A stretch of 64,000 nt of DNA from Anadara kagoshimensis. Lineage: Eukaryota > Mollusca > Bivalvia > Arcoida > Arcidae. Under the pieces are notes generated by a model. That model did no database searches. It saw only the letters and a program-made list of their open reading frames with translations, and was not told the DNA's origin. Both the position numbers and the translations under genes were made by a program. The stretch covers positions 69,678,356-69,742,355 of the forward strand of contig CM037865.1 of the NCBI GenBank assembly GCA_021292105.1, in the 5' to 3' direction. Shown here piece after piece: positions 44,811-57,800 of the stretch (the first letter of the stretch is position 1; every line of letters starts with the position of its first letter).

Positions 44811-47238
44811 CTGAAACACGTTAGAAGGCCAATGTACAGCACAAACACTGAAACACATTGGAAGGCTAATGTACAGCACAAACACTGAAACACGTTAGAA
44901 GGCCAATGTACAGCACAAATACTGAAACACATTAGAAGGCTAATGTACAGCACAAACACTGAAACACGTTAGAAGGCCAATGTACAGCACAAATACTGAA
45001 ACACATTAGAAGGCCAATGTACAGCACAAACACTGAAACACGTTAGAAGGCCAATGTACAGCACAAACACTGAAACACGTTAGAAGGCCAATGTACAGCA
45101 CAAACACTGAAACATGTTAGAAGGCCAATGTACAGCACAAACACTGAAACATGTTAGAAGGCCAATGTACAGCACAAACACTGAAACACGTTAGAAGGCC
45201 AATGTACAGCACAAACACTGAACATGTTAGAAGGCCAATGTACAGCACAAACAATGAAACATGTTAGAAGGCCAATGTACAGCACAAACACTGAAATGTT
45301 AAAAGGCCAATGTACAGCACAAACACTGAAACATGTTAAAAGGCCAATGTACAGCACAAACACTGAAAAGGCCAATGTACAGCACAAACACTGAAACATG
45401 TTAGAAGGCCAATGTACAGCACAAACACTGAAACATGTTAGAAGGCCAATGTACAGCACAAACACTGAAACATGTTAGAAGGCCAATGTACAGCACAAAC
45501 ACTGAAACACGTTAGAAGGCCAATGTACAGCACAAACACTGAAACACTTTAGAAGGCCAATGTACAGCACAAACACTGAAACATGTTAGAAGGTCAATGT
45601 ACAGCACAAACACTGAAAAGGCCAATGTACAGCACAAACAATAAAACACGTTAAAAGGCCAATGTATAGCACAAACACTGAAACATGTTAGAAGGCCAAT
45701 GTACAGCACAAACACTGAAAAGGCCAATGTACAGCACAAACAATGAAACATGTTAAAAGGCCAATGTACAGCACAAACACTGAAACATGTTAAAAGGCCA
45801 ATGTACAGCACAAACACTGAAACATGTTAGAAGGCCAATGTACAGCACAAACACTGAAACACGTTAGAAGGCCAATGTACAGCACAAACACTGAAACATG
45901 TTAGAAGGCCAATGTACAGCACAAACACTGAAACACGTTAGAAGGCCAATGTACAGCACAAACACTGAAACATGTTAGAAGGCCAATGTACAGCACAAAC
46001 ACTGAAACACGTTAGAAGGCCAATGTACAGCACAAACACTGAAACATGTTAGAAGGCCAATGTACAGCACAAACACTGAAACAATGTACAGCACAAACAC
46101 TGAAAAGGCCAATGTACAGCACAAACACTGAAACATGTTAGAAGGCCAATGTACAGCACAAACACTGAAACATGTTAGAAGGCCAATGTACAGCACAAAC
46201 ACTGAAACACGTTAGAAGGCCAATGTACAGCACAAACACTGAAACACGTTAGAAGGCCAATGTACAGCACAAACACTGAAACACGTTAGAAGGCCAATGT
46301 ACAGCACAAACACTGAAACACGTTAGAAGGCCAATGTACAGCACAAACACTGAAACACATTAGAAGGTCAATGTACTGCACAAAAACCGAAACCCGTTAG
46401 AAGGCCAATGTACAGCACAAACACTGAAACACGTTAGAAGGCCAATGTACAGCACAAACACCAAACACGTTAGAAGGCCAATGTTCAGCACAAACACTGA
46501 AACACGTTAGAAGGCCAATGTACAGCACAAACACTGAAACAGGTTAGAAGGCCAATGTTCAGCACAAACACTGAAACACGTTAGAAGGCCAATGTTCAGC
46601 ACAAACACTGAAACACGTTAGAAGGCCAATGTTCAGCACAAACACTGAAACACGTTAGAAGGCCAATGTACAGCACAAACACTGAAACATGTTAGAAGGC
46701 CAATGTTCAGCACAAACACTGAAACATGTTAGAAGGCCAATGTTCAGCACAAACACTGAAACACGTTAGAAGGCCAATGTTCAGCACAAACACTGAAACA
46801 CGTTAGAAGGCCAATGTTCAGCACAAACACTGAAACACGTTAGAAGGCCAATGTACAGCACAAACACTGAAACATGTTAGAAGGCCAATGTTCAGCACAA
46901 ACACTGAAACACGTTAGAAGGCCAATGTACAGCACAAACACTGAAACACGTTAGAAGGCCAATGTTCAGCACAAACACTGAAACACGTTAGAAGGCCAAT
47001 GTTCAGCACAAACACTGAAACACGTTAGAAGGCCAATGTTCAGCACAAACACTGAAACACGTTAGAAGGCCAATGTTCAGCACAAACACTGAAACATGTT
47101 AGAAGGCCAATGTACAGCACAAACACTTAAACACGTTAGAAGGCCAATGTTCAGCACAAACACTGAAACACGTTAGAAGGCCAATGTTCAGCACAAACAC
47201 TGAAACACGTTAGAAGGCCAATGTACAGCACAAACACT
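44811..47238. repeat. 37-bp tandem satellite, about 65 copies
   Basis: The unit is 37 bases and contains GTTAGAAGGCCAATGTACAG followed by CACAAACACTGAAACAC. Variation is structured. CACGTT, CATGTT and CACATT forms alternate, with CATGTT common between about 45.1 and 46.2 kb. Shortened units lacking about 11 bases occur near 45366, 45616, 45718 and 46103. A TTCAGC form in place of TACAGC appears only from about 46484 to the end. The minus strand stays open in long runs because of the repeat; these are not genes. Confidence 0.97.
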
Positions 47239-48789
47239 AATGTATGAAGGAAAGTTTATCTGTATATGTACCTTACTTTAAATTTGATGCAACATTTTAA
47301 AAATTGATACCTTTATCATTCGAACATTGTGTTAACTTTGCTAATTATGATCAAAATAAATTTTATAAAGGGAAATAATTGACATGTGCATGAAAAACTG
47401 AGATTGCCATTTTCAGTGAAGTAATTAAGCAATGTTTCTGTGGGGCCCTGGTCATTGTCATTGTCCCCTCAGTCGGGAGAAAACAGAAATTAATGCTGTT
47501 CTTTTATGACTCAACAGAGAGATTTTATTTAAAACAATATTTTTCTTAATTATTTTATTCCTAAATGAATCTATTAAAAATTTTGAAAGTGAAGTGTTAC
47601 TCCATTTTTTCAATATCAACCCTTTGGTGAACCTTGACAGAATACGATTGAATCTGTAAAATATAATGCAATTAGGATTAATCCTAAACAACAAAGGACT
47701 GAATTGTCAGTACACTAAGTTTTAATCACGTCATTGTAAACAGGAGTAATTTATACCCTTGTCCCGCTATTGTAGATTATAATCTCTCTCTGCTTTGAGT
47801 TCTACCCCTCTATGTTACATAGTAACAGTCGAGATATCTGTAATATCGGAACACTAGTTCAGCTAGGGTTTTTATATTGCCGGTTAGTTCCTATATAGGT
47901 ATAATAACGGTATATACAGTAGATATATCGTGTTATCTGGATATAATGGTATAGATTATACATAGAAGATGGAATCTCACACCTACCCTTAATAACACGA
48001 CACAACAAAACACACAATATCTATTGTCTTTATCTACCGGTAAGTAATAAAAAACAATTAGTTTTATATATATTTAAGTATATTAAGTTTATTTATGTTA
48101 TTCTTAGGAACCAACAAAATGGGTAAGTCTGAATTTAGGTTTTAGATTTATGTACAGAAAAATTATATATTATTACCGATAATATCTATTTAGATAATTA
48201 ATTTTTCTATTTCTAAAATACAGAATGGATATGGAGAATATTTTATGTCTTGCTTTTTTAAAATCATTTCATTTTGAGAATATATCACAGAATTTAAATA
48301 TGACTTGCTAGAGATTAAGGAAACACTTGTATCTTGACTAAAATAGAAATGCTTATAATCCATATAATTCCATCTAATACACGCTGCAGTTTAATATAAA
48401 AGTTGTTTTTAAATTCTATTATTGGTACTGCTTATAAATATCAGAGTTACGACCAAGACATTTCTATGATTATATAATTATAGAGTTAATAAAATTTTAG
48501 TGCATTAGTCTTTTGAAAATTTATTTGCTGTTAAAATGCCAGATAACGTAACCTGACTTGATTAAGAATGATTACACCTGTCAAACTTGTTAAATACTGG
48601 GATATAATGTTCAATGTATCAATGATGGCTACTAAATACAGGATAATAAATTTCAAATCTATTTTAAAATTTTTTATTTCAAAAATAGAATTTCCAGATC
48701 GAGTGATATTATTTCTGAAAAGACAAAGTTTTATGAGCATGTCAACTTATTCATACAATTTGGCAAAGCCGAGTAGAATAACGATGTAT
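47239..48789. other. No gene seen; AT-rich
   Basis: Short open runs on both strands have AT-driven composition (K, N, I, F, Y) and no family resemblance. Confidence 0.6.
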
Positions 48790-48994
48790 TATGTCAAGTT
48801 TTTTTTACTTACATCCAGTTTAGTTCTGGGATGACATAGGAAACCAAGAGTGTCTGGAGAAAATCACCAATAAATGATCTTCCCTATACTAGGATCTGCC
48901 TTGAGTGGGATTCAAATCTAGGTAGTGAGAGGCACTGCATTGTATACTGTAATTTGTAAAACAGTGTTTCTGACTACTCTGTCACCAAGCCCCC
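48790..48994 (-). mobile_element. SINE, type A, reverse orientation
   Basis: AGTTCTGGGATGACATAGGA, CTATACTAGGATCTGCCTTG, GATTCAAATCTAGGTAGTG and CTCTGTCACCAAGCCC are complements of the type A body and head. It faces the type B copy that begins 18 bases later. Confidence 0.72.
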
Positions 48995-49011
48995 TACCCC
49001 ATCTGGTATTT

Positions 49012-49358
49012 CACCACTGTGGTAGCTCAGTTGGTAGAGTGCTCGCTCAGTTAGTGGGAGGTAATGGGTTTGAACCCTGACCAGGTCTGACCCAAGTCTT
49101 GAAAGTGGGTAGTGACTATTCTTTTGCCAAGCACTCAGCATTACAAAATGAAAGTCGCAGTTCTTTCAGATAAGAAATTAAAATAAACAAGGTCCCATGT
49201 CACCCTAGTCATTTTATGATAAAGACCCCTGCTGTATAATACCATCAGTGTAATGCACATGCAAAATTTCTGCACCTTCACCTATAGCTGGCAATGTCTT
49301 GATATAAGTAAAATATTCTTGACTAGGAGGTTTATAAACACCATTACTCAACTTAACT
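49012..49358 (+). mobile_element. SINE, type B, full length (best copy)
   Basis: The head is a clear tRNA-like sequence, GTGGTAGCTCAGTTGGTAGA, with B box GGGTTTGAACCCTGACC. The body has CTATTCTTTTGCCAAGCACT and GAAAGTCGCAGTTCTTTCAG. The core CACCTTCACCTATAGCTGGC leads to a tail with TTGATATAAGTAAAATATTC, then CACCATTACTCAACTTAAC. The tail is shared with type A. Confidence 0.85.
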
Positions 49359-50837
49359 TCCACTTCCATGTGGTATTTCATTGTGAAGCCAAAAGTATTG
49401 ATAAAGACTTTACAAATATACATATATATCTTCATCTATTTGGTCTTATGAGGGTTTTAGGAACAGATTTTCTTAGATATGATTATATCATCTCAAATTT
49501 GACGAAAAAATGTTAGTAGAAAATGATTTACTCATGTTTACCATATTCACCAGAAAGCATCACTAGGATTCATGGCCTATAAGCTTTTTTAAAAACTCTA
49601 AACCATGTATTTATACAACTAAGCAAGGACTGAAGACCAAACAAGAGATAAGGGTCATTCACCCTTAGACATTTGTTAACTTGCTACTCTATCATGTTTT
49701 GAATACTGTTGAATTTTAATACTAAAATAAAACCATTTCTTGTACAAAGCATTACTTCTTTTGGAATCTCTGGTGTTTTCAGTTTGATATGTAAAATTTA
49801 TCCTTGTTAGAAATTCACACACCACTGTAATTGGAATATCAGAATGTAGAACCACATTACCTAGCCATCATTAAAGGTGGAAAAGAATTACAAACTTAAA
49901 TGAAATGGGTTAGATGGATGGATGGTTGATTCAAATGAATCCTATGTGAAACAACAAGATGAACAGATAGATGGATAGATGCAATAATGAATGTCCTACT
50001 GCATTATTAATGAAAGAAAATGGCTACAATGTGTATCATTTATCTATTATTCGTGGAAATTATAGAGACAACCCTGATTGTGTGACTAGAAACAGTTTTT
50101 TTAAACTTCATGTGCATGCCCAAAGTACAAAAGGAGACATTTTCAAAGAAAACTGCTAATGTTAACTACTGAAAAATAAATTATACTGCATAAACCTACG
50201 CTTTTTTTAATCAGTAAGACAATTGACCTGTCTATTGTGTCTTATTATTGGCAATATTAATGTCTGAAAGGGTAGGAAACACTTGACTTCTCATTATCCT
50301 TATAATCAATAAGTGATGACAGTAACATCTTTTCTGTTAATCATCTTTATCAGTGAGCAGTAGGTTATATAAATCAATTATAATATTGATCCGCTCAACT
50401 CATCAACTGATAACATTATCAAATAATAAATATTGATTAACTTATTAAAAACCACATAAAAATGATAACAAAAGTTCTCAGGTGTACAAAAATCAAATAC
50501 AATGTACTGGTACCTACTGAGATATCGAGCAGTTTGTGTTGTGGTAAACAACACTGAAAACTAAATGTCTGTCATGAGAACTAAATGTCTGTCACATAAC
50601 AAAAATTGAAATACAAAGTAGTTAGAATGTTTACTGTAGTTTATTTGATATTATTTTGTACATAAAATATTTTGTATTGTTCTGAAATCCTTAATCATAG
50701 AAAAATCAAATAAATGATGATGATCACAAAATATAGATTAATTTTTAAAAAATAATAATAAAATACAAATGTATTAATTTTCAAAATGTTTCTTTTTAAA
50801 TACTCTATGTACATAATAAAAATAAGGATATTCAGTA

Positions 50838-51095
50838 AGGTGGGAGGCTTGCTGATCAGGTGGTCAAAAAAGTGCATGATTATGGTTTACAGTGCCTTTC
50901 ATCTCCTAGGTTTAAAACTTTTAATGCTACACATAACAGATCCTAGTATTAAAAATTTTGTCAGTTCGCTTACCGAAGGTTGTTGATTTTCTTTTAGCAC
51001 TCCAGTTTTCTCCACCATTCGTGAACTGACCATCTCGATAAAAGTTAAAAGAATCATGACAGCTACATAAAACACCATTACTCAAAATAAACTCA
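50838..51095 (+). mobile_element. SINE, type A, near full length
   Basis: CAGGTGGTCAAAAAAGTGCA (A box, diverged), CATCTCCTAGGTTTAAAAC (B box), CAGTTCGCTTACCGAAGGTT, CACTCCAGTTTTCTCCACCA and the tail AAAACACCATTACTCAAAAT. Confidence 0.72.
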
Positions 51096-51167
51096 ACAAA
51101 GAGATAATTATAATCATGATATATAAGTACATACCTCCACCATGGTTGCTGGTTTATTTATTCTGTT

Positions 51168-51257
51168 CTACTTCTGTTATTGATAGGGTATCAGTCACCA
51201 CAAAATCAATCTCTACTTCTGTTATTGATAGGGTATCAGTTACCACAGAATCAATCT
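51168..51257. repeat. 45-bp tandem duplication
   Basis: Two direct copies start CTACTTCTGTTATTGATAGG at 51168 and 51213, each ending near ACAAAATCAATCT or ACAGAATCAATCT. Confidence 0.85.
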
Positions 51258-51262
51258 CAAAT

Positions 51263-51676
51263 AACTTCTAGTATCAGGATTCCTAAAATAAAATAAAATA
51301 AAATAAAATAAAATAAAATAAAATAAAATAAAATAAAATAATAAAATAAAATAAAATAAAATAAAATAAAATAAAATAAAATAAAATAAAATAAAATAAA
51401 ATAAAAGAAATGAAATGAAATGAAATGAAATGAAATGAAATGAAATAAATAAATAAATAAATAAATAAAACTTAAGAATATAATTTTTTTATATGATATT
51501 GGATGTAAAAATGTTAAGATTTAACTTCTAGTATCAGGATTCCTAAAACATATAAAATAAAATAAATAAAATAAAATAAAATAAAATAAAATAAAATAAA
51601 ATAAAATAAAAATAAAATAAAATAAAATAAAATAAATGAAATGAAATGAAATGAAATGAAATGAAATGAAATGAAA

Positions 51677-51707
<31 letters not shown>

Positions 51708-51763
51708 AACTTAAGAAATTAATTTTTTTATATGATATTGGATGTAAAAATATTAAGATTTAA
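51263..51763. repeat. 260-bp tandem duplication enclosing a compound microsatellite
   Basis: Two copies, 51263-51522 and 51523-51763, share the flanks AACTTCTAGTATCAGGATTC and TATATGATATTGGATGTAAA. Inside each, the order is (AAATA)n, then (GAAAT)n, then (AAAT)n. The flank substitutions show that the copy is not an immediate assembly echo. Confidence 0.93.
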
Positions 51764-53195
51764 TTGATTAATTTAACATTTCTGAAATAAGTCTGGTAAG
51801 AGTAGTTAGTGCATGATTTAAAATTTAGGTCATTCGGTCAGTCAGACATCTGTACTTTTTCAGTAAAACCTGTAAGTTTTCAGTGAGACCAGTAACTTTT
51901 CTTATTTTATAAACCCTCTTAAAGATTTTGAAAATTTCCAATTCATACTGGTTAGAATTTTAAATTAATTAAAAGTAAATAATTGGAACAGTTTTAAAAC
52001 CAGGTCAAGTTATTTTACTAATACATGTACTTGATATTGAGATGTCACCAGTGAAAGTCATCAATGCCACAAATGTGCAAATTACTAGTATGCAGAGCAG
52101 AGAGGGTTCTTAATAGTCCAAAGGACATCTTAGATCTTCTAAGGTTGCAACTGAAAAAAACTGGGTCATTTTAATTACATTTGCTTTGCAAAATTACAGT
52201 CACTATTTTATTCATAATCAGAGGTTTAAACCTCAGACCTGCCACATCTTATCATTTTGGTAATGTCAATTTTACGTATGACAACAGCGATTGTGTTGGC
52301 AATGATGATTGTACGTACAGGTATGTGTATCTGTACAAATCTGACAGATAATTTAACTACCAGGTAATAGTGATTTGTTGTAGACTCAGGGTCAGGGTGG
52401 AATACAATGCTAGTTGTGGAAATTAATATTAAATATGAGATTGGTGCCAGTACACAGTTAATAAAGTTTCCCAAAAATAGGACTAAAGGGGAGTAACTCT
52501 TATGCAATTTTTAAGACACCCTGTGCTAGATGACAAAGTATCATATTTTGGTAGTTTGTTTAACTTAATTTTCAAAAAAAGTAAAGCATTCGTTGTTTAC
52601 TTGAATTTATTATCCAGTTGGTTGCTCTGATATTGTTTAGGTTAGATAACTTAGCTTCAAGGTAGAAATGTACTTTTTACCTTATAATTTGCATGCTCTA
52701 TATTTTAATTTATATGGGCCAAGAAACCTCTGACAGCATCAGCTTAAGTCGACACAAAAGTCTTTGTACTTGTGTTGGATTAATGTCCATAGATTCTAGT
52801 GATCATTTTACTAGAACGGTAGTAATTTCTTCAATTTGTAAGCCGAAGCTGCAGATTTAGCAAATTAAATGTTCATATTGAAAGAATCTAGTCGCACTTT
52901 CAACTAGCCCTTGCCTTGTCAAATGAGTAGAATTTGAAGCAGAAAAAATCAATGTTGTTATTAAATACATGTTACCCCCATTAAGTTGAATGCAGACAGC
53001 AAAAACTTATAGATATCTGATGCTTTCAACGAGTATCTACCAGTCTATATAATTTCTTAAATAGTAAAAATAACACTGGTTTGTAGAGGACCAAATTAAA
53101 TGTATGAGTTGATAGAACTTTTGAACTAATTATAGAAAAATATTTTGGGTTCAGTGATTCCGAGACACCAATAGTAAAACACTGAAACAGCAACT
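51764..53195. other. No gene seen
   Basis: AT-rich sequence between the duplicated microsatellite and the foldback, with no repeat or exon recognised. Confidence 0.55.
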
Positions 53196-54197
53196 GTTAA
53201 GGGTCATCTAAGTAGGAAAATTCAAGTGAAAACCATTTCGTTGAAAAGCGTGAAATAGGGGTATAATTATGAAATTACCTACACAAGTGTGGAGATTTTT
53301 AAAAAAAAAATACAGAAGGAATCGATAATTTAAGAAATGTAAAAATATTTGTTGCATGTTTTTATAAAAATTGTACAAAAATACACGTGTTGGGGAAAAT
53401 AGCTTACAGCTTGTATAACGAATTGATTTTAAAAAATGAAAAGATATTAAGATAGTTAACGTCATAGAGCAGTGCAAAGGGGCCAGAGTTTGTTAAAGAA
53501 ATACGAGGTTTTTGAAAACTCGACAATTTACGGTTGAGGTTATCTACGATTTATTTTCCTTTTAAAAATGCGTGTACAAGGCGTGATAGTTTATATTCTA
53601 AGGCCACTACTAATCCAAAATACAACAAGTCACTAAAAGTGCACGGTCACACAATACTGTTCTATTTAAATCAAGGTAAATATTGTTTGGTTTCAACAAT
53701 GTTGAACTATATAAAGCCGAATATGCCTCAGTAAAAATCAAGTAATATTCAAACTTAGCTTTTATAATCTTCCCTTGGATCGTTGGTAGCCTTAGAATAT
53801 GAACTATCATGCCTGGTACACGCATTTTTAAAAGGAAAACAAAACATAAACAACCTCAACCGTAAATTGTCGAGTTTTCAAAAACCTCGTATTTCTTTAA
53901 CAAACTCTACCCCCTTTGCACTGCTCTATGATGTTGACTATCTTAATATATTTTCTTTTTTTAAAATCAATTCGTTATACAAGGTGTAAGCTATTTTCCC
54001 CAACACGTGTATTTTTGCACAATTTTCTTTAAAAAATGCAACAAATATTTTAAAATTTCCTAAATTATCAATTCCTACTTTATTTTAATTTATAAATCTT
54101 TACACTTTTGTAGGTAATTTCATAATTATAACCCTCTTTCACGCTTTTCAACCAAATGGTTTTCATTTGAATTTTCCTACTTAAATGACCCTTAAAC
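53196..54197. repeat. Long inverted repeat (foldback), ~420-bp arms
   Basis: The left arm, about 53196-53616, and the right arm, about 53776-54197, are reverse complements with scattered mismatches and small gaps, around nine in ten bases matching where compared. The ends are GTTAAGGGTCATCTAAG on the left and the complement of GTTTAAGGGTCATTTAAG on the right. The loop is about 160 bases with no ORF of note. Landmarks in both arms are GAAAACCATTT, AAGCGTGAAA, CACGTGT and TCGACAATTTACGGTTGAGG. No target duplication is clear. It may be a foldback or MITE-like element; the RNA would form a near-complete hairpin. Confidence 0.88.
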
Positions 54198-54599
54198 CTG
54201 CATCCTTCTGTTGTTTTGGGGGGATTTTTAGAAAATAAGAATAAATCTAGAGTAAAGAAAGTGACAGCATCAAACCTAACAAATTTATTTAGTTTATGAG
54301 TTATATACACTTACACCAATCATTAGGTACACATAGATCTGTTGATTCAAATAGTCTAAAATAGCACCTGTTGTGGTTCAGTTGACAGCTACATGGAATG
54401 AGCATTATCTCCCTTACCGGAAGTAGTTTGCTTGTGCATTGCTAAGGGGATTTGCTTCGCGGAAACAAATGTAAACACATCATTTGCATCAAATAAAAAC
54501 ACATCAAGGGGTAAACGTAGATATATCTTTTATATTTATAAATATTCTAACAACTTGAGAAGTGTTATTTTGACTGACATTTTGAAGAAATTGCTTTAC

Positions 54600-54757
54600 A
54601 CCTACCTTAATTTTCATCACTATGTGACGTCACATTGTTTCTAAAATGGCGGCACATGTTGCAGATTGACAACACGATTAAAGATCTTTTAATGTATTTG
54701 TAGATTTAAAGACAAAGTCTTGTATTTTGCTCGCCTTCGAGAGTGTTGGCGAGCAAA
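54600..54757. promoter_or_regulatory. Candidate bidirectional promoter (CRE + YY1) before FAM228
   Basis: A perfect palindromic CRE, TGACGTCA, lies at 54625-54632, and a YY1-type AAAATGGCGGC at 54643-54653. FAM228 coding starts ~105 bases beyond. On the minus strand a short ATG run (MKIK) meets GTAGGT at about 54605, which hints at divergent transcription, possibly a far upstream first exon of the minus-strand neighbour PFN4. CRE and YY1 sites close to the start are typical of TATA-less animal promoters. Confidence 0.55.
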
Positions 54758-54862
54758 ATGACGTCTCTACTCTGTGTTAAGCAGCCTGGAGGCTCAGTTT
54801 TGGTGCACGATTCCGAGTTGATAGATAAATTGATGTTGGATGCTCAGGATCACACAACAATG
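54758..54862 (+). CDS. FAM228: FAM228 coding exon 1
   Basis: The exon is 105 nt, 35 codons, beginning MTSLLCVKQPGGSVLVHDSE and ending DHTTM at the weak donor ATG|GTATGG. It lies ~105-130 bases downstream of CRE and YY1 elements. The ATG (CAAAATGACG) is the first good start in this reading and the phase suits exon 2. Confidence 0.75.
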
Positions 54863-57800
54863 GTATGGAATATTTGAGAGTAGTCTACTCGGTATCGTAA
54901 AAGAGTGTATTATATAAAAATTGCGTGTGCTATATAGTTGTAAGATTACATAGAAAAGTGAAACTCATACAAAATGCACTACTGTTGGAGATTTACTACA
55001 CCTGGTATTGTGTTTGAGATGGTGAATTTTTGTAACGGGAAATCACAATGCCCATTCAAGACCACCCAAATAATTCAGGAAAGAGTAGAATGTAGTGACA
55101 ATGGCAAATTTACATGATGAAAAACCTGGTAAATGACAGACCCTTTTCTAAATATCACCAAGAACATCATTAACCATTTTAGCTTGTAAAATTACCGTAG
55201 TTTGGACATTATCCTTCTTGTAGAAATACCAAACTGTATTTAAGTTTATTGAATTTTCAATAAAAAATTGTATTGTGGTATTGATGTAGCTGTTGCTAGA
55301 AGAGTACATGCCTATATAGTGTGAAGACCTGGGTTCGATCCCTGATCAAACCCTAACACTTACATTTTGGGAGTCAGTTTAGCCCTTGGAAGTAGTGGAC
55401 TGACAATTTAGTGGTCATATAAAGACTATTCGAGGGAATTTGGGAATCTTAAATATAATGGGAGTAATGTAGCCAGCAGCCTGGGTAGCTCAGTTGATAG
55501 AGCACTTGCTTATATTGCAGAGATGACTGGTCAGACCTTGCATTTTTTCCCCTTCCTGTTGCATATGTGACGCAATACCAAATCCCATTGTCAAAAAATG
55601 CTGAAACAATAAATGAGGCATTACACTAAACCATTTTCTGATTTTCTATTATTCTCAGTTGCTCCTAGTTTGCAGGATATGAAGCATATATAAAACAATT
55701 TTGTTAGTTTCTTTATAGACAGAATTTTTTACAGTCAATTTATAGATTGAATAAACTGTCTAAAGCTGAACAAAATGAACTATTACTTTTATATATTTTA
55801 CTAAAAGCAAGTAATATTGCTATATTCATTTTAAGTTTACTGTTTATAGAATGATCAATAAATTTTATTGGCTTTATGTATTTAATTGATATTCAAAGAC
55901 TTACTAAGAATACAATACAAATATAAATATTATTACTATTGAATTTTACACTTTTCATGTTTATTTTGTTTTATAAGTAAATGCACCTTCATTATCTAGT
56001 ATGAAAAACAGTTAATTTAATTTTTGCTTTTTGTCTGTAATTTATACTGAGGCCAATTTAAAGTTTTGAAACGTTTTCTTCTAATTTTAAAGGGAAGAAA
56101 ATGTTTTCTCTGAAATGTTTTTGATAATCAAATGAAAATGTCAATGTTATAGATAATCAAAAAGTAAACCAATAAGTGAAAATGGTAAATAAATTATAAA
56201 AACAAATAAATGAATGAATAAATGAATGAATGAAGGAATGATGGAAAAATATTGAGGGTTTATGCATTATTTCTTCAGATGATGAGTAAAGGAGAAATAA
56301 GAAAATCTGCCTCACCAAAGAGGCCACAGTCTACACCAGTTCACATGAGAAGAGGCAACACAATGGACTCACAAAACTTGATTGGTAAAACTTTGAAAGT
56401 TCAAGATTGGTTAAATGAGAAAACAGTTAAGGGCTTACAGGTATAGTGTATAGAGTATATTATTGATATTAGAATGTTCTTACTTAGAAGTGTTTATGTG
56501 TTTTCAATAGAACTGAATTTGAATTTCATTCAATATTTGTTGGGTAGAAAATATGATTTTGAATATTTTGTTTGATTGACACAATTTTGTTTTTTAATTG
56601 TTTTGTGTTGGCTTTAAATTATTTTTGATTCCAGGATTAGATTCTTAAGTTTATTATTTTTAAGACTGACACATCTATGTACTGCTGTATTTGGCTACAG
56701 TATATGTTTCATCTGCAGTCACACATGATAGAGGATGATGTGAGATTTAGGTACAGATAATGGTTGAATCATGTTTAAAACTCTTAATGATATGCATGGG
56801 TTTACATTTGTTTACAGTTTGCTATACCACAAGCTTGGGTAGATAAACAGGTATTTCCCTTCAAGTCTTCATTGTAATAGAGAATATTGTTACATATAAG
56901 TAGAAACTATCTTGCTTGTTTACAAACATTTTGCTGCTACATAAGAAACCAAACTCTTTATATATTGTTTACTTCTTTTGATATGGTCTTTAAGCATTGA
57001 ATTTTACATATATCCTATATAGAGAATCAGTAGGAATATGGAGGTGACTTCATCAGAATTCTATTTACTTCATTACTGAGAGAATGAAATGGGGAATAAA
57101 ACACCTTCATTTGAATTTAAATACTGGTAGGCTCTAATAAACTGCAGTAGGACCTACTGGTATATACATAATAATCATAAGAAGCATTGTCTGGAGCTTC
57201 CCTATTACAAAATATTACACATACAGCAAGGTAGTTTCTACACATATCTTATTAGCTTTATATACATGCTTACTGAATGAGATACCGGTACTAGACCAGC
57301 ATCAACTAGCTTTTTGGAATAATTTTTATCCTTGCGTGCATAAAGTAATGGTACAACATTGCTGTAGACACCAGTGTCATTGGAAACTTTAGTGTTCTTA
57401 TGATAGCTCAATCTTGTTTTATATTTTGCATCATGTATAATTTGAAAATTAAACAAAAAATATTTATATGATTCTTCATGTAAATCGTTGGTTGCCATAG
57501 CATTTAATATAAAACTAGAATTACTAGTGTGAAAAAGATCTGGTATACTCAGTAAGCATGAGATATTAGATATCTATCACAATAATTTATATCAGAAATT
57601 ATTACACAGAAATATTTTTTATTTTCTTTTTAAACTTTTTTTGTTTTTGCTTAGAACTGCTTTATTTATTTTCCGTAGACATGTTATATTTTGATCTTTT
57701 AAAGAACAGAAAGTGCTTGTTTTCTATCACAGTATATCTATAGCACTGTGGTTATTCTGCTGATTAAGGCTTCTATACATTTGGCTTTTGGGTTTACTAA

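Noticed and set aside
44768-46202. Long minus-strand open runs of the type MFVLYIGLLTCFSVCAVHW
   Set aside because: They are a translation of the 37-bp satellite. The same three peptide versions cycle because 37 is not a multiple of three, and nothing but the repeat keeps the frame open.
44811-47238. CRISPR-like array
   Set aside because: Units are adjacent with no unique spacers, and the setting is an animal genome.
49012-49085. Functional tRNA gene
   Set aside because: The tRNA-like part runs straight into a SINE body and has no proper acceptor stem.
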